Assembly: GCA_029556615.1 (NCBI GenBank)
Contig: JAKQDD010000002.1
Span: 124,001 to 188,000 of the forward strand
DNA length: 64,000 nucleotides
Reading direction: 5' to 3'
Origin: Verrucomicrobiota bacterium
GTDB lineage: Bacteria > Verrucomicrobiota > Verrucomicrobiia > Limisphaerales > J093
Each line of letters starts with the position of its first letter. Position 1 is the first letter of the stretch. Under the pieces are notes generated by a model. The model was not told the origin of the DNA. It did not search any database and saw only the letters and a program-made list of their open reading frames with translations. Below, one piece after another: positions 17,699 to 26,564 of this stretch. Position numbers and translations under genes: made by a program.

Positions 17699-17710
17699 TA
17701 TGATGGGGGC
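17699..17710 (+). promoter_or_regulatory. TANNNT-class leaderless -10 element
   Basis: TATGAT at 17699-17704, 6 nt GGGGGC, then ATG 17711. Confidence 0.58.
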
Positions 17711-18502
17711 ATGATCGTCGAGAGCAACCTCGGACCCTTCCTCACTGGTTCCGCGCACGTGGTGCGCGTCGGCCCCGACCTCGATCCGGGGGACCGAGTT
17801 GACGTGTCGGGGAAGTTCCTCTTCCCCACACCTCCGCAGGCGGGGGACCTCCGGTGGGTGGCCCCCCACATGGCCCCCCGCGACGGACTCGACGTGGTGA
17901 GCTCGTCGTTTGGTCGCCTGGCACAACGTGTTGGGGCAGGAACGGCCGTCGTCAACCCCTTCCTCACGCCGGGGGACATCGACCAGCTGGACTTCGACGG
18001 GAGCATCCCGGACGACGTGTCCAAGGTGGCCCGCAGCCTTCCAGCGCGGTTCTGTGCTGGGCGCGGCACGGGCCCACAGGGCGGGGGCGCGCCGGGGCTC
18101 GTCTCAGTTCTTCCCGCGAGCCTTGTCGATACCCCCCCGCTGCCCGGCCTGCTCGTCACCAAGCCCATCGACCTCACCCCGTACCTCGGGGAGTGTCGCA
18201 AGGACGGGGTCTCGTGGGTGCGCGTCTACTGGCGGCTCGGACTCGTCGAGCGCACCCACGACTGGAACTCTGATTTCGGGGCGCTCGCAGGGAAGGTCAA
18301 CGCGAGTCGGCGCTACCACGTCGAGCCCGGTGCGGTCGAGGGGTTCCACGTGCTCGTCGCCTCGGGGAGCGGGAAGTCCTTCTGTCGCACCAAGCTCCTC
18401 GACCCCGTGGTGCTCTGCGCGCCCGCCAAGAGCATCACGCTTGCCTTCCGCAACGACTCCGCCCAGCGCGTCTACCTCCTGCACTACGCGATCCTGTTCT
18501 AG
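17711..18502 (+). CDS. Putative virion structural protein
   Basis: This encodes 263 residues, beta-rich throughout, with alternating hydrophobics (SWVRVYWRLGLVERTHDW; GFHVLVASGSGK; SITLAFRNDSAQRVYLLHYAILF). GSGK near residue 220 lacks the rest of a P-loop and should not be read as one. It has no signal peptide. The C-terminal strand-rich segment resembles jelly-roll type tail or capsid-decoration proteins, but I cannot name a family. A TATGAT hexamer 6 nt before the ATG suggests leaderless translation. Confidence 0.66.
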   Translation: MIVESNLGPFLTGSAHVVRVGPDLDPGDRVDVSGKFLFPTPPQAGDLRWVAPHMAPRDGLDVVSSSFGRLAQRVGAGTAVVNPFLTPGDIDQLDFDGSIPDDVSKVARSLPARFCAGRGTGPQGGGAPGLVSVLPASLVDTPPLPGLLVTKPIDLTPYLGECRKDGVSWVRVYWRLGLVERTHDWNSDFGALAGKVNASRRYHVEPGAVEGFHVLVASGSGKSFCRTKLLDPVVLCAPAKSITLAFRNDSAQRVYLLHYAILF

Positions 18503-18542
18503 GACAGCTCCTGTCCGTCGACGACACGTTTCCTACAAGAAC
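18503..18542 (+). promoter_or_regulatory. CAGCTC-class promoter, 2 nt longer spacing
   Basis: Box GACAGCTCC 18503-18511 lies 40 nt before the ATG at 18543, and no CGAC sits at the usual place. This is the least regular member of the set. Confidence 0.5.
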
Positions 18543-18758
18543 ATGAGCAACCTCCCGCCACCAAACCTCGTCCCCAGCCTCCCCAACGACCCCGCAGGAA
18601 TCAAGGCGGCCTGCGACCAGCTCCGAGCAGAGGTCCGGGCGCGCAGGCGCGAGATCGACGACCGTATCGAGGTGATCAATCTCCTTCAGCAACGGTGCCG
18701 CCACGTGTATCCCACGGACGGTTACGTCTGCAAGACCTGCGGGTACGACCGCGAGTGA
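18543..18758 (+). CDS. Small zinc-ribbon-like protein
   Basis: This encodes 71 residues: a Pro-rich N-terminus, a charged helix (ACDQLRAEVRARRREIDDRIEVINLLQQ, residues about 23-50), then a C-terminal zinc-binding signature C52-x-H54 ... C63-x2-C66. Coiled coil plus a small zinc ribbon is common in small phage proteins that bind nucleic acid or a virion protein. The start is chosen at 18543 from the CAGCTC box 40 nt upstream. Confidence 0.65.
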   Translation: MSNLPPPNLVPSLPNDPAGIKAACDQLRAEVRARRREIDDRIEVINLLQQRCRHVYPTDGYVCKTCGYDRE

Positions 18759-18792
18759 GTCGGGTCCCAGTCGCAGACTCCCGGTCGTAGGG

Positions 18793-18805
18793 TATCTGCG
18801 AGGAC
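18793..18805 (+). promoter_or_regulatory. TANNNT-like element upstream of the AAA ATPase gene
   Basis: TATCTG 18793-18798, 7 nt, ATG 18806. Weak; the intervening CGAGGAC also offers a poor Shine-Dalgarno. Confidence 0.35.
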
Positions 18806-20053
18806 ATGCACCCCATCCAGTTCGTCCAGACCCAGTACGCCGAGAACCCCATCCTGGTCGCGCTTGTCGGCGCGATGATCACCGGCAGCCTCCTGTGGCT
18901 CTTCAAGGCGGTACCGCGGTTCCTCCTCGGCCTCCTCATGGACGCCATCACCGTCGAGGTCGTGGTGTCGAGCGACGACGAGGTGTTCGACTGGATCAAC
19001 GACTGGCTCGCCCGCCACAAGTACACCCGGACGGCGCGCAAGCTGAAGATCACGAGCCGGTCCGTCCAGTCGGACTGGGTGCTGGCGCCGGGCTACGGTC
19101 GGCACCTGCTGTGGGAGGGGGGGACGCCGATCCTCGTGGATCGTCAGCCCGTCGACAAGCCGGGGTCTGCGAACGTGCTCGGACGTCCCCGGGAGCAGTT
19201 CATCCTCACGTCGTTAGGGCGCTCCCAGGAGCGTCTGCGGGCCACCATCGACAAGGCGAACCGCCTGCGACAGAAGCGGGACAAGATGGAGGTGCGGCTC
19301 TGGCAGGGGGGCTGGTGGCAGCCGCTCGCCCGAAAAGCGAAGCGCCCGCTGGAGTCGGTCTTCCTCGAAGACGGGATGCTGGAGGAGGTCCTCGCTGACG
19401 CCAAGTGGTTCTTCGGTGCGGGCCCCTGGCACCAGTCGCTCGGCATCCCCTACCGCCTTGGTTGGCTCTTTGAGGGGCCGCCCGGCACCGGCAAGACCAC
19501 CCTCGCGATGGCCATCGCGTGCAAGTTTGATCGCCCCATCTTCATCCTAAACCTGGCCACTGTCACCGACGACAACACGCTGCTCGCAGCATTCACGACC
19601 GCCGACCCGGCGTCCATCCTCATCATCGAGGACATTGACGCAGTTCGCATCACTAACGAGCGGACCGAGTCCTCCGGGCCCACGGCGGACCCTAGCGTGC
19701 CGGAGCCCAAGGAGCCCAAGGGCATCACGCTCTCCGGGCTGCTCAACGCGATCGACGGGGTCGCGTCCGCGGACGGCCGCCTTCTCGTGCTCACCACGAA
19801 CCACCCGGAGAACCTCGACGCCGCCCTGGTGCGCAGGAACCGCGTGGACCGTCGATGGAAGTTCGGGCCCATGTCGCCAGAGCGTGCGGGAGATATGGCT
19901 CTCCGCTTCTTTCCGGGCCGGGAGGACGTCGCCGAGGTCGTGCGCGGAATCGCAGCCGAGCACCGCGAGATGACCGCCTCCGACTGGCAGAGCGTGCTGT
20001 CACGCAGCCGCAAGGATCCGGACGAGATCCCACGTCTCGTCGCGACCCTATAA
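18806..20053 (+). CDS. BCS1-like AAA ATPase
   Basis: This 415-residue protein has an N-terminal membrane segment (about residues 14-45, ILVALVGAMITGSLLWLF then FLLGLLMDAITV), a BCS1-type domain (about 50-185, with GYGRHLLWEG and LTSLGRSQ), and an AAA module. Walker A is GPPGTGKTT near residue 223, Walker B ILIIEDIDA near 270, and sensor 1/arginine-finger region LLVLTTNHPENLDAALVRRNRVDR near 335-357. BCS1 in mitochondria is a membrane AAA translocase that moves folded proteins across the inner membrane; bacterial and phage relatives are poorly understood. Membrane anchoring plus intact ATPase motifs suggest action on a host-membrane or membrane-bound protein. It sits between virion genes. Confidence 0.9.
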   Translation: MHPIQFVQTQYAENPILVALVGAMITGSLLWLFKAVPRFLLGLLMDAITVEVVVSSDDEVFDWINDWLARHKYTRTARKLKITSRSVQSDWVLAPGYGRHLLWEGGTPILVDRQPVDKPGSANVLGRPREQFILTSLGRSQERLRATIDKANRLRQKRDKMEVRLWQGGWWQPLARKAKRPLESVFLEDGMLEEVLADAKWFFGAGPWHQSLGIPYRLGWLFEGPPGTGKTTLAMAIACKFDRPIFILNLATVTDDNTLLAAFTTADPASILIIEDIDAVRITNERTESSGPTADPSVPEPKEPKGITLSGLLNAIDGVASADGRLLVLTTNHPENLDAALVRRNRVDRRWKFGPMSPERAGDMALRFFPGREDVAEVVRGIAAEHREMTASDWQSVLSRSRKDPDEIPRLVATL

Positions 20054-20089
20054 CTCCAGATCGCTCAATCAGGCGGCTCATGACAGAGG

Positions 20090-20101
20090 TACATTGGCCC
20101 C
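20090..20101 (+). promoter_or_regulatory. TANNNT-class leaderless -10 element
   Basis: TACATT 20090-20095, 6 nt GGCCCC, ATG 20102. Confidence 0.52.
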
Positions 20102-23100
20102 ATGAGCGAGAAGCTGAGCTACGGACCTGGCGTCACGCGCGTTCTGTCCCCCACCGATCGCCAGTTCGACGCGGTGCCGTTCATCGACGGAGCCCCCCTG
20201 TTCGACTGCGACCTGGCACTCCTGTCCGAGGCGGACGCGGAGCGTCACAGGATGGCGTCGCAGGCCACCCTGCCCTCGGGATTCATCTCCGACCCGACGC
20301 GCGCGTTCTACGACTACGTCTTCGACCCTCAGTGGAGCAACCTCCTCGCGGTCGGACGCGATCGTCAGCCTCACGGGCAGGGGTCACTGCTGTGGGCGTG
20401 CGTCAACGGGTGGTTTATTCCCGTCGCGGGCACCCACTCGGAGGGAGACCCGCTGAACTACGTGCGCCTGTATCCTCCCCCGGAGTCTGGCGGGCGCGTG
20501 GACTTCGTGTTCCTGGAGGTGTGGCTCGCCCTGCTTGAGGGAGCTCCTTCGAGCTTCGCCAAGCCCGCTCCGGATCGCCTGTGGCGCTACGGGAACGTGC
20601 TGCACGGAGGTCCACACCTGCCGGATGACCTCGTCCACCCAGTGGACGGGGTGCCGTCGACCCGGCGCGTCCAGGTGCAGTATCGCATCCGCGTCCATGG
20701 GCGCGGATCAGGCCGCGGGGCTGGCGTCGCTCTCGACGTCTATCCGGACGGCCTAGGCGACCCGAGCATCGCGGGGCAAGGAACCGCGCAGGACCCCGTG
20801 TCGGGGTTCTACTACCTGAATCAGGCCGACGCCGGAGACCCGGGCCTGTGGCGCGCGGGAGATGGTGACCCACGCAACAAGCTAGGCACCGTGGATGGCT
20901 ACAGCTACGCGGTTCCCATCTGCGCGGTGTTTCGTCGTAACTCGGCCCCGTACGCGGCGGTCGTTCCCGCGGGCAACCCCAATCAGGGCGGGGCGGCGGA
21001 CCGCAACGCACGAGCTCGCCTGCTTCCCGACCCCACCGCGGGCTCCACGCCCCTGTCCGTGGTGACGCTGCGAGACCTGCTGGTCGCGGGTGCGGGAAAG
21101 ATGGCACCGGTCAGCGTCCGCGTTGCTGGGCTGCCTGGCTCTGGGCTGGAGGATCTGGGCCGAGGCCCGCTGCGTCGCTTCGTGGTGGTGGACCAGGAGA
21201 TCATGGAGGTCACCGCTGCCGACCCTGTGGCAGGCACCTTGACGGTGACCGCGCGTGGGCGGTGGGCGACCGCCGACTCGGGACACCTGGCGGGCGCGGT
21301 CGTGAAGCTGTTTGATGGACGTCCCGACGGGGTCTACGCGGACCAGGTGCGCGCGGAGGACGTCCTCGACCTTCGCCATGCGGTCGCGCGAGCGGACTGG
21401 GACTACGGGCGGCTGCTCGAAAGCGCCGTCGCTTCGCTCATCAACGGAACCCTGCGAAGCACCTGGAAGCGGTGCGCCCCGGGCGACGTCGAGGGCGCGG
21501 TGGTCCACGAGGTGTCCTACCTCCAGTCGGACATCCTCGTTGCGGTCCCCAACCAGACGGAGGCGCTCGACGGGCCTGACGGCATTCGCACCGTCTGGAG
21601 TGACGCGGCCTCTCCGCAGCCATTCGTCACGATGCTCCTCGACAACGAGGCCACGACGAACCAGAACGGGGTGGGTCTGTCGACGGCAGACCAGTTCGAC
21701 ACCACGACCAGGTGGGACCTTGGGGCGGACTTCAAGCCTACGGGGTTCCTCAACGTCGCTCGGTCCGGGATCAAGGCGTTCACCAACGGGTCGATGGTGT
21801 TTATCCACCTGGGCGGGGAGAACGGGAGCGAGGGAGCTCGCGGGACCTTCCGTGACGCGGGGACCCGCGCGGTTCGGTTCGTATCCCCGCGCGAGGCGTG
21901 GCGCAGCGACGACGATCCCAAGGAGGTGGGCAACCAGGAACCTGTATGGGCGCGGTTCCTGGGGATGCGCACCTACGAGTCCCCACCCACGGGCACGGTG
22001 CGCGACCCGTTGCACCCTGGTCCCATGGCCCCATCACGGCGCAGCGGGTTCGAGCGCCCCTACCTCTTCCTCGGGGGACTTCTGCACCCGTCCCTGCGCG
22101 TGTCGGTACCCGCGAGCGGGTTTCGCAGCAAGGCCGGAAGGCACGAGATAGACCTCGGGATCAACTTCGACGTAGACGGAGTCTACTACTCGACGGACGC
22201 GGTAGGGGGCATCGAGAACATCCCCGAGCACGTCTCCAGGCCCCTCGCGAGGGGTCGACGAACGCTCCTCGACATGCTCACGGCCGGCGGGCGGGACAGG
22301 ACGGGGTCATCCTCCGAGGTCTACCTCATCGGGTTCGGTGACTCAGATAGCCTCCAGAACAACGGGGCGTTCCGCGTGGTGGGGGTTGGGACGGTAGGGC
22401 TCACGCTCGTTTCCGCGTCCAACGCGACGAGCGTCGTGGTGGAACCGCTATCGACCGACTTCGCTGCGGCCGGCTTCGACTCGGGGACCAAGAACACCCT
22501 CACGGTGGAGGTGCGTAGTCAGGAGTGCAACAGCGACGACATGGGGGATTACTCGGCGCGCATCGGGGACGCGGCCCTCGTGTTCACGGACCTCGGTGGG
22601 ATGGCTACTGACCACCGGTGGTCGGCCGCCCTCCTCAAGAGTGAGGCCCCACAGGTGGACGTGACGCTCGGTCGGGTAGCCGTCGCGCGCAAGCTGCTCG
22701 TGGACCTCACGCTGCTCTACCACCCGGGCCGCGGTGGAACCGCGCGGGTTGCCGACCGGCTCGTGCGGTTCGCGCTGCGCTCCGGCGGCGGGCGGGACCA
22801 GGGGGGTTACCTCCAGCAGGACCCAGCGGAGATCGACCGCGCGTTCTCGGCGGAAGCTGGGGTGCCTGCCGGTGAGGTCCCGTTCCGGTTCTCCCACGTG
22901 CAGACGTGGAACAACCTCTCCTCCCTGGGCCTCCCTGCCCCCGTCGCACCAGCCTACGGGGGGGCGATGGCCGGCGGGACAGAGGTCGAGCGAGAGGGGC
23001 AGCTCCTGGTGGACCTGGGGTCCAAGACGATCGTGTTCCGACCCATGCGGCGGCGCGAGCTCACCATGCACGCGGTCTCCTACGACGACGTGCTGCCGGC

Positions 23101-26100
23101 AGGAACCTGCCTCCTCGGGCCCTACGCGTACCCCAACGGGGTCCCCAAGGACGGGCTCCAGCTGTGGACGGGCACGCCGACCTCGGGCAAGCGCAGTGGG
23201 GTGCCTATTCCCCCGGAGATCACGCCGCGCTTCGGCCGTCTGGACATCCCCTACTACCGGGATGTTCAGGCGGGTCGCGGACCGTTCCTGTCAGGGATCA
23301 ACCACCTGTTCCTCGACGGTGCTGACCCGACCGATCCGACCTTCATGGTGATCGGAGGGGGGCGCGACAACACCAGCGGCGGAGCCGAGGCTACGCTCAT
23401 GCACTTCTCGACGGGTGGCCCCACCACGTACGGGACCTCAGCGACGATCCTTGGGGTCATCAACCCGCTGCCCAACGTGGCGGCGCGCAAGACGACGCGC
23501 ATCGACCCGAACGTCAAGTTCGCTAAGGACATCCTCGCCGCGCTGCGCGCGGTCGGGTCCTCGGACGCCGGGCGCGGCCTGCGGGGCATCCAGCTTCCTC
23601 CCTACTACGGGGTGTGTCGCCTGCTCGGCGTGTACGAGCGCAACGACTTCATCGGCAAGGGGGGTCGGACGTTCCGACGCGACCGCGTGCGGGTGGAGGA
23701 CGATCCAGCGACGAACCTGCTGCGTGAGGACGCCCAGGTCCAGACGCTGTTCTTGTTCCGCGACGGAGCCAAAGACCTCACGCAGGAGACGGGCGACCAC
23801 ACGTACATCATTCCCGAGGGGACCCTCGACCTCACGCGAATCCCTGGCTGGGTACCGGGGCGCGGGTTCGACGACTTCGACTACGTGGTGGTGGCGACGA
23901 TCTTCGGGTTCGCGCGAGGGTTCGTGTCACAGAACAGTCTCGTCCTGCTGCGCGCGCACGACGGGGCGGGGCGCGCGCAGGTCGACACCCAGCCGCAGGA
24001 GATCGAGGGGATAAAGACCGTCATTCCCTGCCCCGCTGGAGAGGGAGACCACCTGTACGCGGCGTTCGACCGCACGCCCTACCAGGGTGACCCCTACGGG
24101 ACACGAGGCGTGACCAGCCGCGTGACGGGGGACTACGAGCACCGGCTCGGCGAGATCCCCCCGCAGCTCCAGCGGGAAGCCCACAAGCCCATCCAGCAGC
24201 AGGACGAGTTCGGGAACCCCATCCCTGAGGTGCCCAACGCGCGCGCCTTCCAGGTGCTCGCCGCGCTGGACTTCTACACGACGCTCGGGACCGGCAAGAT
24301 CGGCGGACGCGTATGGCCGGGCACCCTCACCGACGCGGGGCACACGGAGGCCACGCCGGAGGCCGCTGACCGTTACCCTCCCGACCCCGCGCGGGGCTGG
24401 CGCATCGAGCCCTCCACCTTCACGCTGCGGCAGTCGCGGAGCTCCAGCCGCGCGACCGCCCTCATCGACGTGCTCGACAACAACGCGCTGGAGGCCGCCT
24501 GTCAGAGCGGGTGGTGCTACGCGATCCTGTTCCACGGTCCTGGTGTGGTGGGCCCCGTCGGGTTGTTCCTCACCACGACGGAGTTCGCGCCCTCGATCCG
24601 GATCAGGCTCTTCGCGGCCCCCACAGACCTGGTGATCATCGACCAGGCAGGTCGCACCGAGCAGGCTCAGCAGGTCGTGGACAAGCTCAACTTCGGTACG
24701 CTTGGGCCTGCTGTCGGCGCGTTGTCCTCTCCAGAGGTCGCAGTCGACGCCAGCCAGATGCCGGCGCTCCTGGAGCTCCCTCCAACCCGAGTGCCCGTGG
24801 CGGTCGCCGCCACGCTTACCAACTTCACCCCTCCTCCGTACGGGGGAGTCGTGCTGACGGGCCGTCGCGACAAGCAGAAGGTCTACCTCCAGGCTCACTA
24901 CCTGGCGTCGGCGCAGGCTCTCCTCACGTACCCGACGGGAAATGTGAGGACGTTCCCCGTCGGATTCGCCGCCGTAGCCCCGGGAGCCTTCGACGAGAAG
25001 GAAGTCACCTGGTTCGGAGCCAGTCCCGCCAAGAAGTCCGTCTGCGTGGTGGCGGCCGTGGCCCCCCTGGCCCCTGGGCTGCTCGTCAGCGGGTACGTCA
25101 CCGCGGCGGGCACGGTGCGGCTGCGGCTCACCAACCTCACCGCAGCGCCCGTCACGCTGCCCGCGCAGAACTTCGTGGTGGCGCTCCTGGAAGAGCCGGA
25201 CGTCGTCACCTGGCAGGTCAACCTCTCGGTGGCCTCCGCGCTCGTGTCGTTGTCCTGGGAACGAGGGGACCGTACCCTCACCGCGCAGGCCCTCTCCGCG
25301 GCCATCTCAGCGCATCCGCGCGCGCACCTCATCGCGCGCGCCACCTGGGGTGGCGGGTCCTCCGTCCGCCTGGAGGCGGAGGAAGTGGGTGCGGCAGGAA
25401 ACGCAACCTTCGTGGAAGCGACCCTCCTGCGCGTCGAGACCCTCACGAGCGACGAGCCGTTCGGGATGCCGGACAAGGTGCTCGGCATCCGTAGCCCACG
25501 TCCCGCATGGGCCCCAGACCGCTGGACCTCAACCGGAGCTCCGTTCCGCGGGGCGGAGGACGAACCGTCCGACGCCGGCTCTGGAGTCACTCAGGTGAGC
25601 CTGGGTGGCATCACGGAGCGCCTCCCGCTCGGACTGCTCGTGCAGGACTCGGACTTCCTCGGGGAGTCCCCGCTGCGTGACGACTCCTCCTCGCTACGCG
25701 GGGGACGGGCGGGCCTTGGCTCGGTCCAGCGCCTCTTGCCCCTCGCAGATGGTGGGCTCGAGTACGACCGGTCGCTCGGAGCTCCTGGTGAGCTGTTCGG
25801 CATGGGGGACGGGTCCATCCTCCAGTACACCCCCTACTCGACCGACGTTCCGACAGGTTCCAGGCGCTTCCGTCTCTACCGGGGCGGCGGGTCCCTGTTC
25901 GTGCTGCATGGCGTGCGCCCCGGAGGCCCGGTTGAGTGGTCGAGCGGTTCATGGCCCCCAGCGCTCCGGCCGGTCCTCAAGGGGGCCGTCCTGGTGTCGC
26001 GCGCGTTCCTCGTGCGCGCCTTCCGCGAGGAGGCGTTCAACCCCTCCCCCTACGTGACCACCTACGGGGATGAGATCCAGATGATCGTGGCGACCTACGC

Positions 26101-26308
26101 CGTCTTCGGGGACGGCAGCACCACCCAGGTGGGCGTCAAGCTCGGGGGTCAGATCTCACCCTCCGGCTACGGAGAGGGGTTCGCCGCGGCCGACCGCTTC
26201 CGCCTTCCCGCCCATCCGCTGTACCGCGGAGGTCACGACCGCGCGCCCCTGCGCCTGCCCAGCGGGGTACGTCTCGCGCCCCTGTCTCAGGACGACCGGT
26301 TCCGCTAA
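20102..26308 (+). CDS. Giant virion protein, paralogue of the 2843-6382 protein
   Basis: This 2068-residue protein shares its N-terminal module with the 1179-aa protein at 2843: DFVFLEVW (near 134), WRYGNV (near 160), RRVQVQYRIRV (near 187), GLWRAGDG (near 247), VFRRN (near 273) and DVLDLRH (near 418), with a 24-base identical DNA stretch at the first motif. It lacks the 100-residue insertion at that point, but around residues 1715-1790 has a possibly related segment (DRTLTAQALSAAISAHP ... GAAGNATF). The remainder is long beta-rich sequence with no recognised catalytic motif. It may form a fibre, baseplate wedge or tail surface. It is the last plus gene of the structural run and is followed by a GC-rich hairpin. 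Confidence 0.8.
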   Translation: MSEKLSYGPGVTRVLSPTDRQFDAVPFIDGAPLFDCDLALLSEADAERHRMASQATLPSGFISDPTRAFYDYVFDPQWSNLLAVGRDRQPHGQGSLLWACVNGWFIPVAGTHSEGDPLNYVRLYPPPESGGRVDFVFLEVWLALLEGAPSSFAKPAPDRLWRYGNVLHGGPHLPDDLVHPVDGVPSTRRVQVQYRIRVHGRGSGRGAGVALDVYPDGLGDPSIAGQGTAQDPVSGFYYLNQADAGDPGLWRAGDGDPRNKLGTVDGYSYAVPICAVFRRNSAPYAAVVPAGNPNQGGAADRNARARLLPDPTAGSTPLSVVTLRDLLVAGAGKMAPVSVRVAGLPGSGLEDLGRGPLRRFVVVDQEIMEVTAADPVAGTLTVTARGRWATADSGHLAGAVVKLFDGRPDGVYADQVRAEDVLDLRHAVARADWDYGRLLESAVASLINGTLRSTWKRCAPGDVEGAVVHEVSYLQSDILVAVPNQTEALDGPDGIRTVWSDAASPQPFVTMLLDNEATTNQNGVGLSTADQFDTTTRWDLGADFKPTGFLNVARSGIKAFTNGSMVFIHLGGENGSEGARGTFRDAGTRAVRFVSPREAWRSDDDPKEVGNQEPVWARFLGMRTYESPPTGTVRDPLHPGPMAPSRRSGFERPYLFLGGLLHPSLRVSVPASGFRSKAGRHEIDLGINFDVDGVYYSTDAVGGIENIPEHVSRPLARGRRTLLDMLTAGGRDRTGSSSEVYLIGFGDSDSLQNNGAFRVVGVGTVGLTLVSASNATSVVVEPLSTDFAAAGFDSGTKNTLTVEVRSQECNSDDMGDYSARIGDAALVFTDLGGMATDHRWSAALLKSEAPQVDVTLGRVAVARKLLVDLTLLYHPGRGGTARVADRLVRFALRSGGGRDQGGYLQQDPAEIDRAFSAEAGVPAGEVPFRFSHVQTWNNLSSLGLPAPVAPAYGGAMAGGTEVEREGQLLVDLGSKTIVFRPMRRRELTMHAVSYDDVLPAGTCLLGPYAYPNGVPKDGLQLWTGTPTSGKRSGVPIPPEITPRFGRLDIPYYRDVQAGRGPFLSGINHLFLDGADPTDPTFMVIGGGRDNTSGGAEATLMHFSTGGPTTYGTSATILGVINPLPNVAARKTTRIDPNVKFAKDILAALRAVGSSDAGRGLRGIQLPPYYGVCRLLGVYERNDFIGKGGRTFRRDRVRVEDDPATNLLREDAQVQTLFLFRDGAKDLTQETGDHTYIIPEGTLDLTRIPGWVPGRGFDDFDYVVVATIFGFARGFVSQNSLVLLRAHDGAGRAQVDTQPQEIEGIKTVIPCPAGEGDHLYAAFDRTPYQGDPYGTRGVTSRVTGDYEHRLGEIPPQLQREAHKPIQQQDEFGNPIPEVPNARAFQVLAALDFYTTLGTGKIGGRVWPGTLTDAGHTEATPEAADRYPPDPARGWRIEPSTFTLRQSRSSSRATALIDVLDNNALEAACQSGWCYAILFHGPGVVGPVGLFLTTTEFAPSIRIRLFAAPTDLVIIDQAGRTEQAQQVVDKLNFGTLGPAVGALSSPEVAVDASQMPALLELPPTRVPVAVAATLTNFTPPPYGGVVLTGRRDKQKVYLQAHYLASAQALLTYPTGNVRTFPVGFAAVAPGAFDEKEVTWFGASPAKKSVCVVAAVAPLAPGLLVSGYVTAAGTVRLRLTNLTAAPVTLPAQNFVVALLEEPDVVTWQVNLSVASALVSLSWERGDRTLTAQALSAAISAHPRAHLIARATWGGGSSVRLEAEEVGAAGNATFVEATLLRVETLTSDEPFGMPDKVLGIRSPRPAWAPDRWTSTGAPFRGAEDEPSDAGSGVTQVSLGGITERLPLGLLVQDSDFLGESPLRDDSSSLRGGRAGLGSVQRLLPLADGGLEYDRSLGAPGELFGMGDGSILQYTPYSTDVPTGSRRFRLYRGGGSLFVLHGVRPGGPVEWSSGSWPPALRPVLKGAVLVSRAFLVRAFREEAFNPSPYVTTYGDEIQMIVATYAVFGDGSTTQVGVKLGGQISPSGYGEGFAAADRFRLPAHPLYRGGHDRAPLRLPSGVRLAPLSQDDRFR

Positions 26309-26526
26309 CCCGCTTTTGCCGGCCCGGCTCTTCGCTGGGCCGGCTTCAAAGCCCTCCGTCGAGCAGCCTCCTCCTCCACGGCGGAAGTAAGCGCCAGTGC
26401 GCTCACCCATTGATCCTGGGTGAGCGCCGCTCGAAGGCGTCCCGCTTTGTGGAGTTGTCTGACGGCGGCGAGTAGGGTCGTGACTTGCGTGTCACTCGCC
26501 AGTTTGAGGAGATCGTTGTCTCTCAC
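26305..26526 (-). CDS. Small hypothetical protein, convergent with the giant virion gene
   Basis: This encodes 73 residues from GTG at 26526, a start supported by a CAGCTC box exactly 38 nt upstream. It is mostly helical and hydrophobic/charged (LLKLASDTQVTTLLAAVRQLHKAGRL; ALTSAVEEEAARRRALK), ending in an Arg/Ala-rich basic tail encoded by the GC-rich hairpin. Stops overlap by 4 bases with the giant plus-strand gene. No family is recognised. Confidence 0.6.
   Translation of the reverse strand: MRDNDLLKLASDTQVTTLLAAVRQLHKAGRLRAALTQDQWVSALALTSAVEEEAARRRALKPAQRRAGPAKAG
26318..26344 (+). terminator. GC-rich hairpin at convergent gene ends
   Basis: GCCGGCCC (26318-26325) pairs with GGGCCGGC (26337-26344) around an 11-nt loop, 10 nt after the 20102 gene stop. 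There is no U-tract on either strand, so a terminator role is uncertain. The hairpin also lies inside the coding end of the convergent gene. Confidence 0.4.
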
Positions 26527-26564
26527 GGACGAAAGGGGAGGGACGCGAGGCGGAGGGAGCTGAT
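26527..26564 (-). promoter_or_regulatory. CAGCTC-class leaderless promoter for the 26526 gene
   Basis: Box ATCAGCTCC at 26564-26556; GTG at the 38-nt position. CCCC replaces CGAC at the second element, but a CGTC lies a few bases on. Confidence 0.62.

Noticed and set aside
18370-18382. GSGKS as a P-loop in the 17711-18502 protein
   Set aside because: No Walker B, and the segment lies in a beta-rich virion-type protein.
26318-26344. A clean factor-independent terminator
   Set aside because: The stem is strong but neither strand has a U-tract after it, so it is kept only at low confidence.
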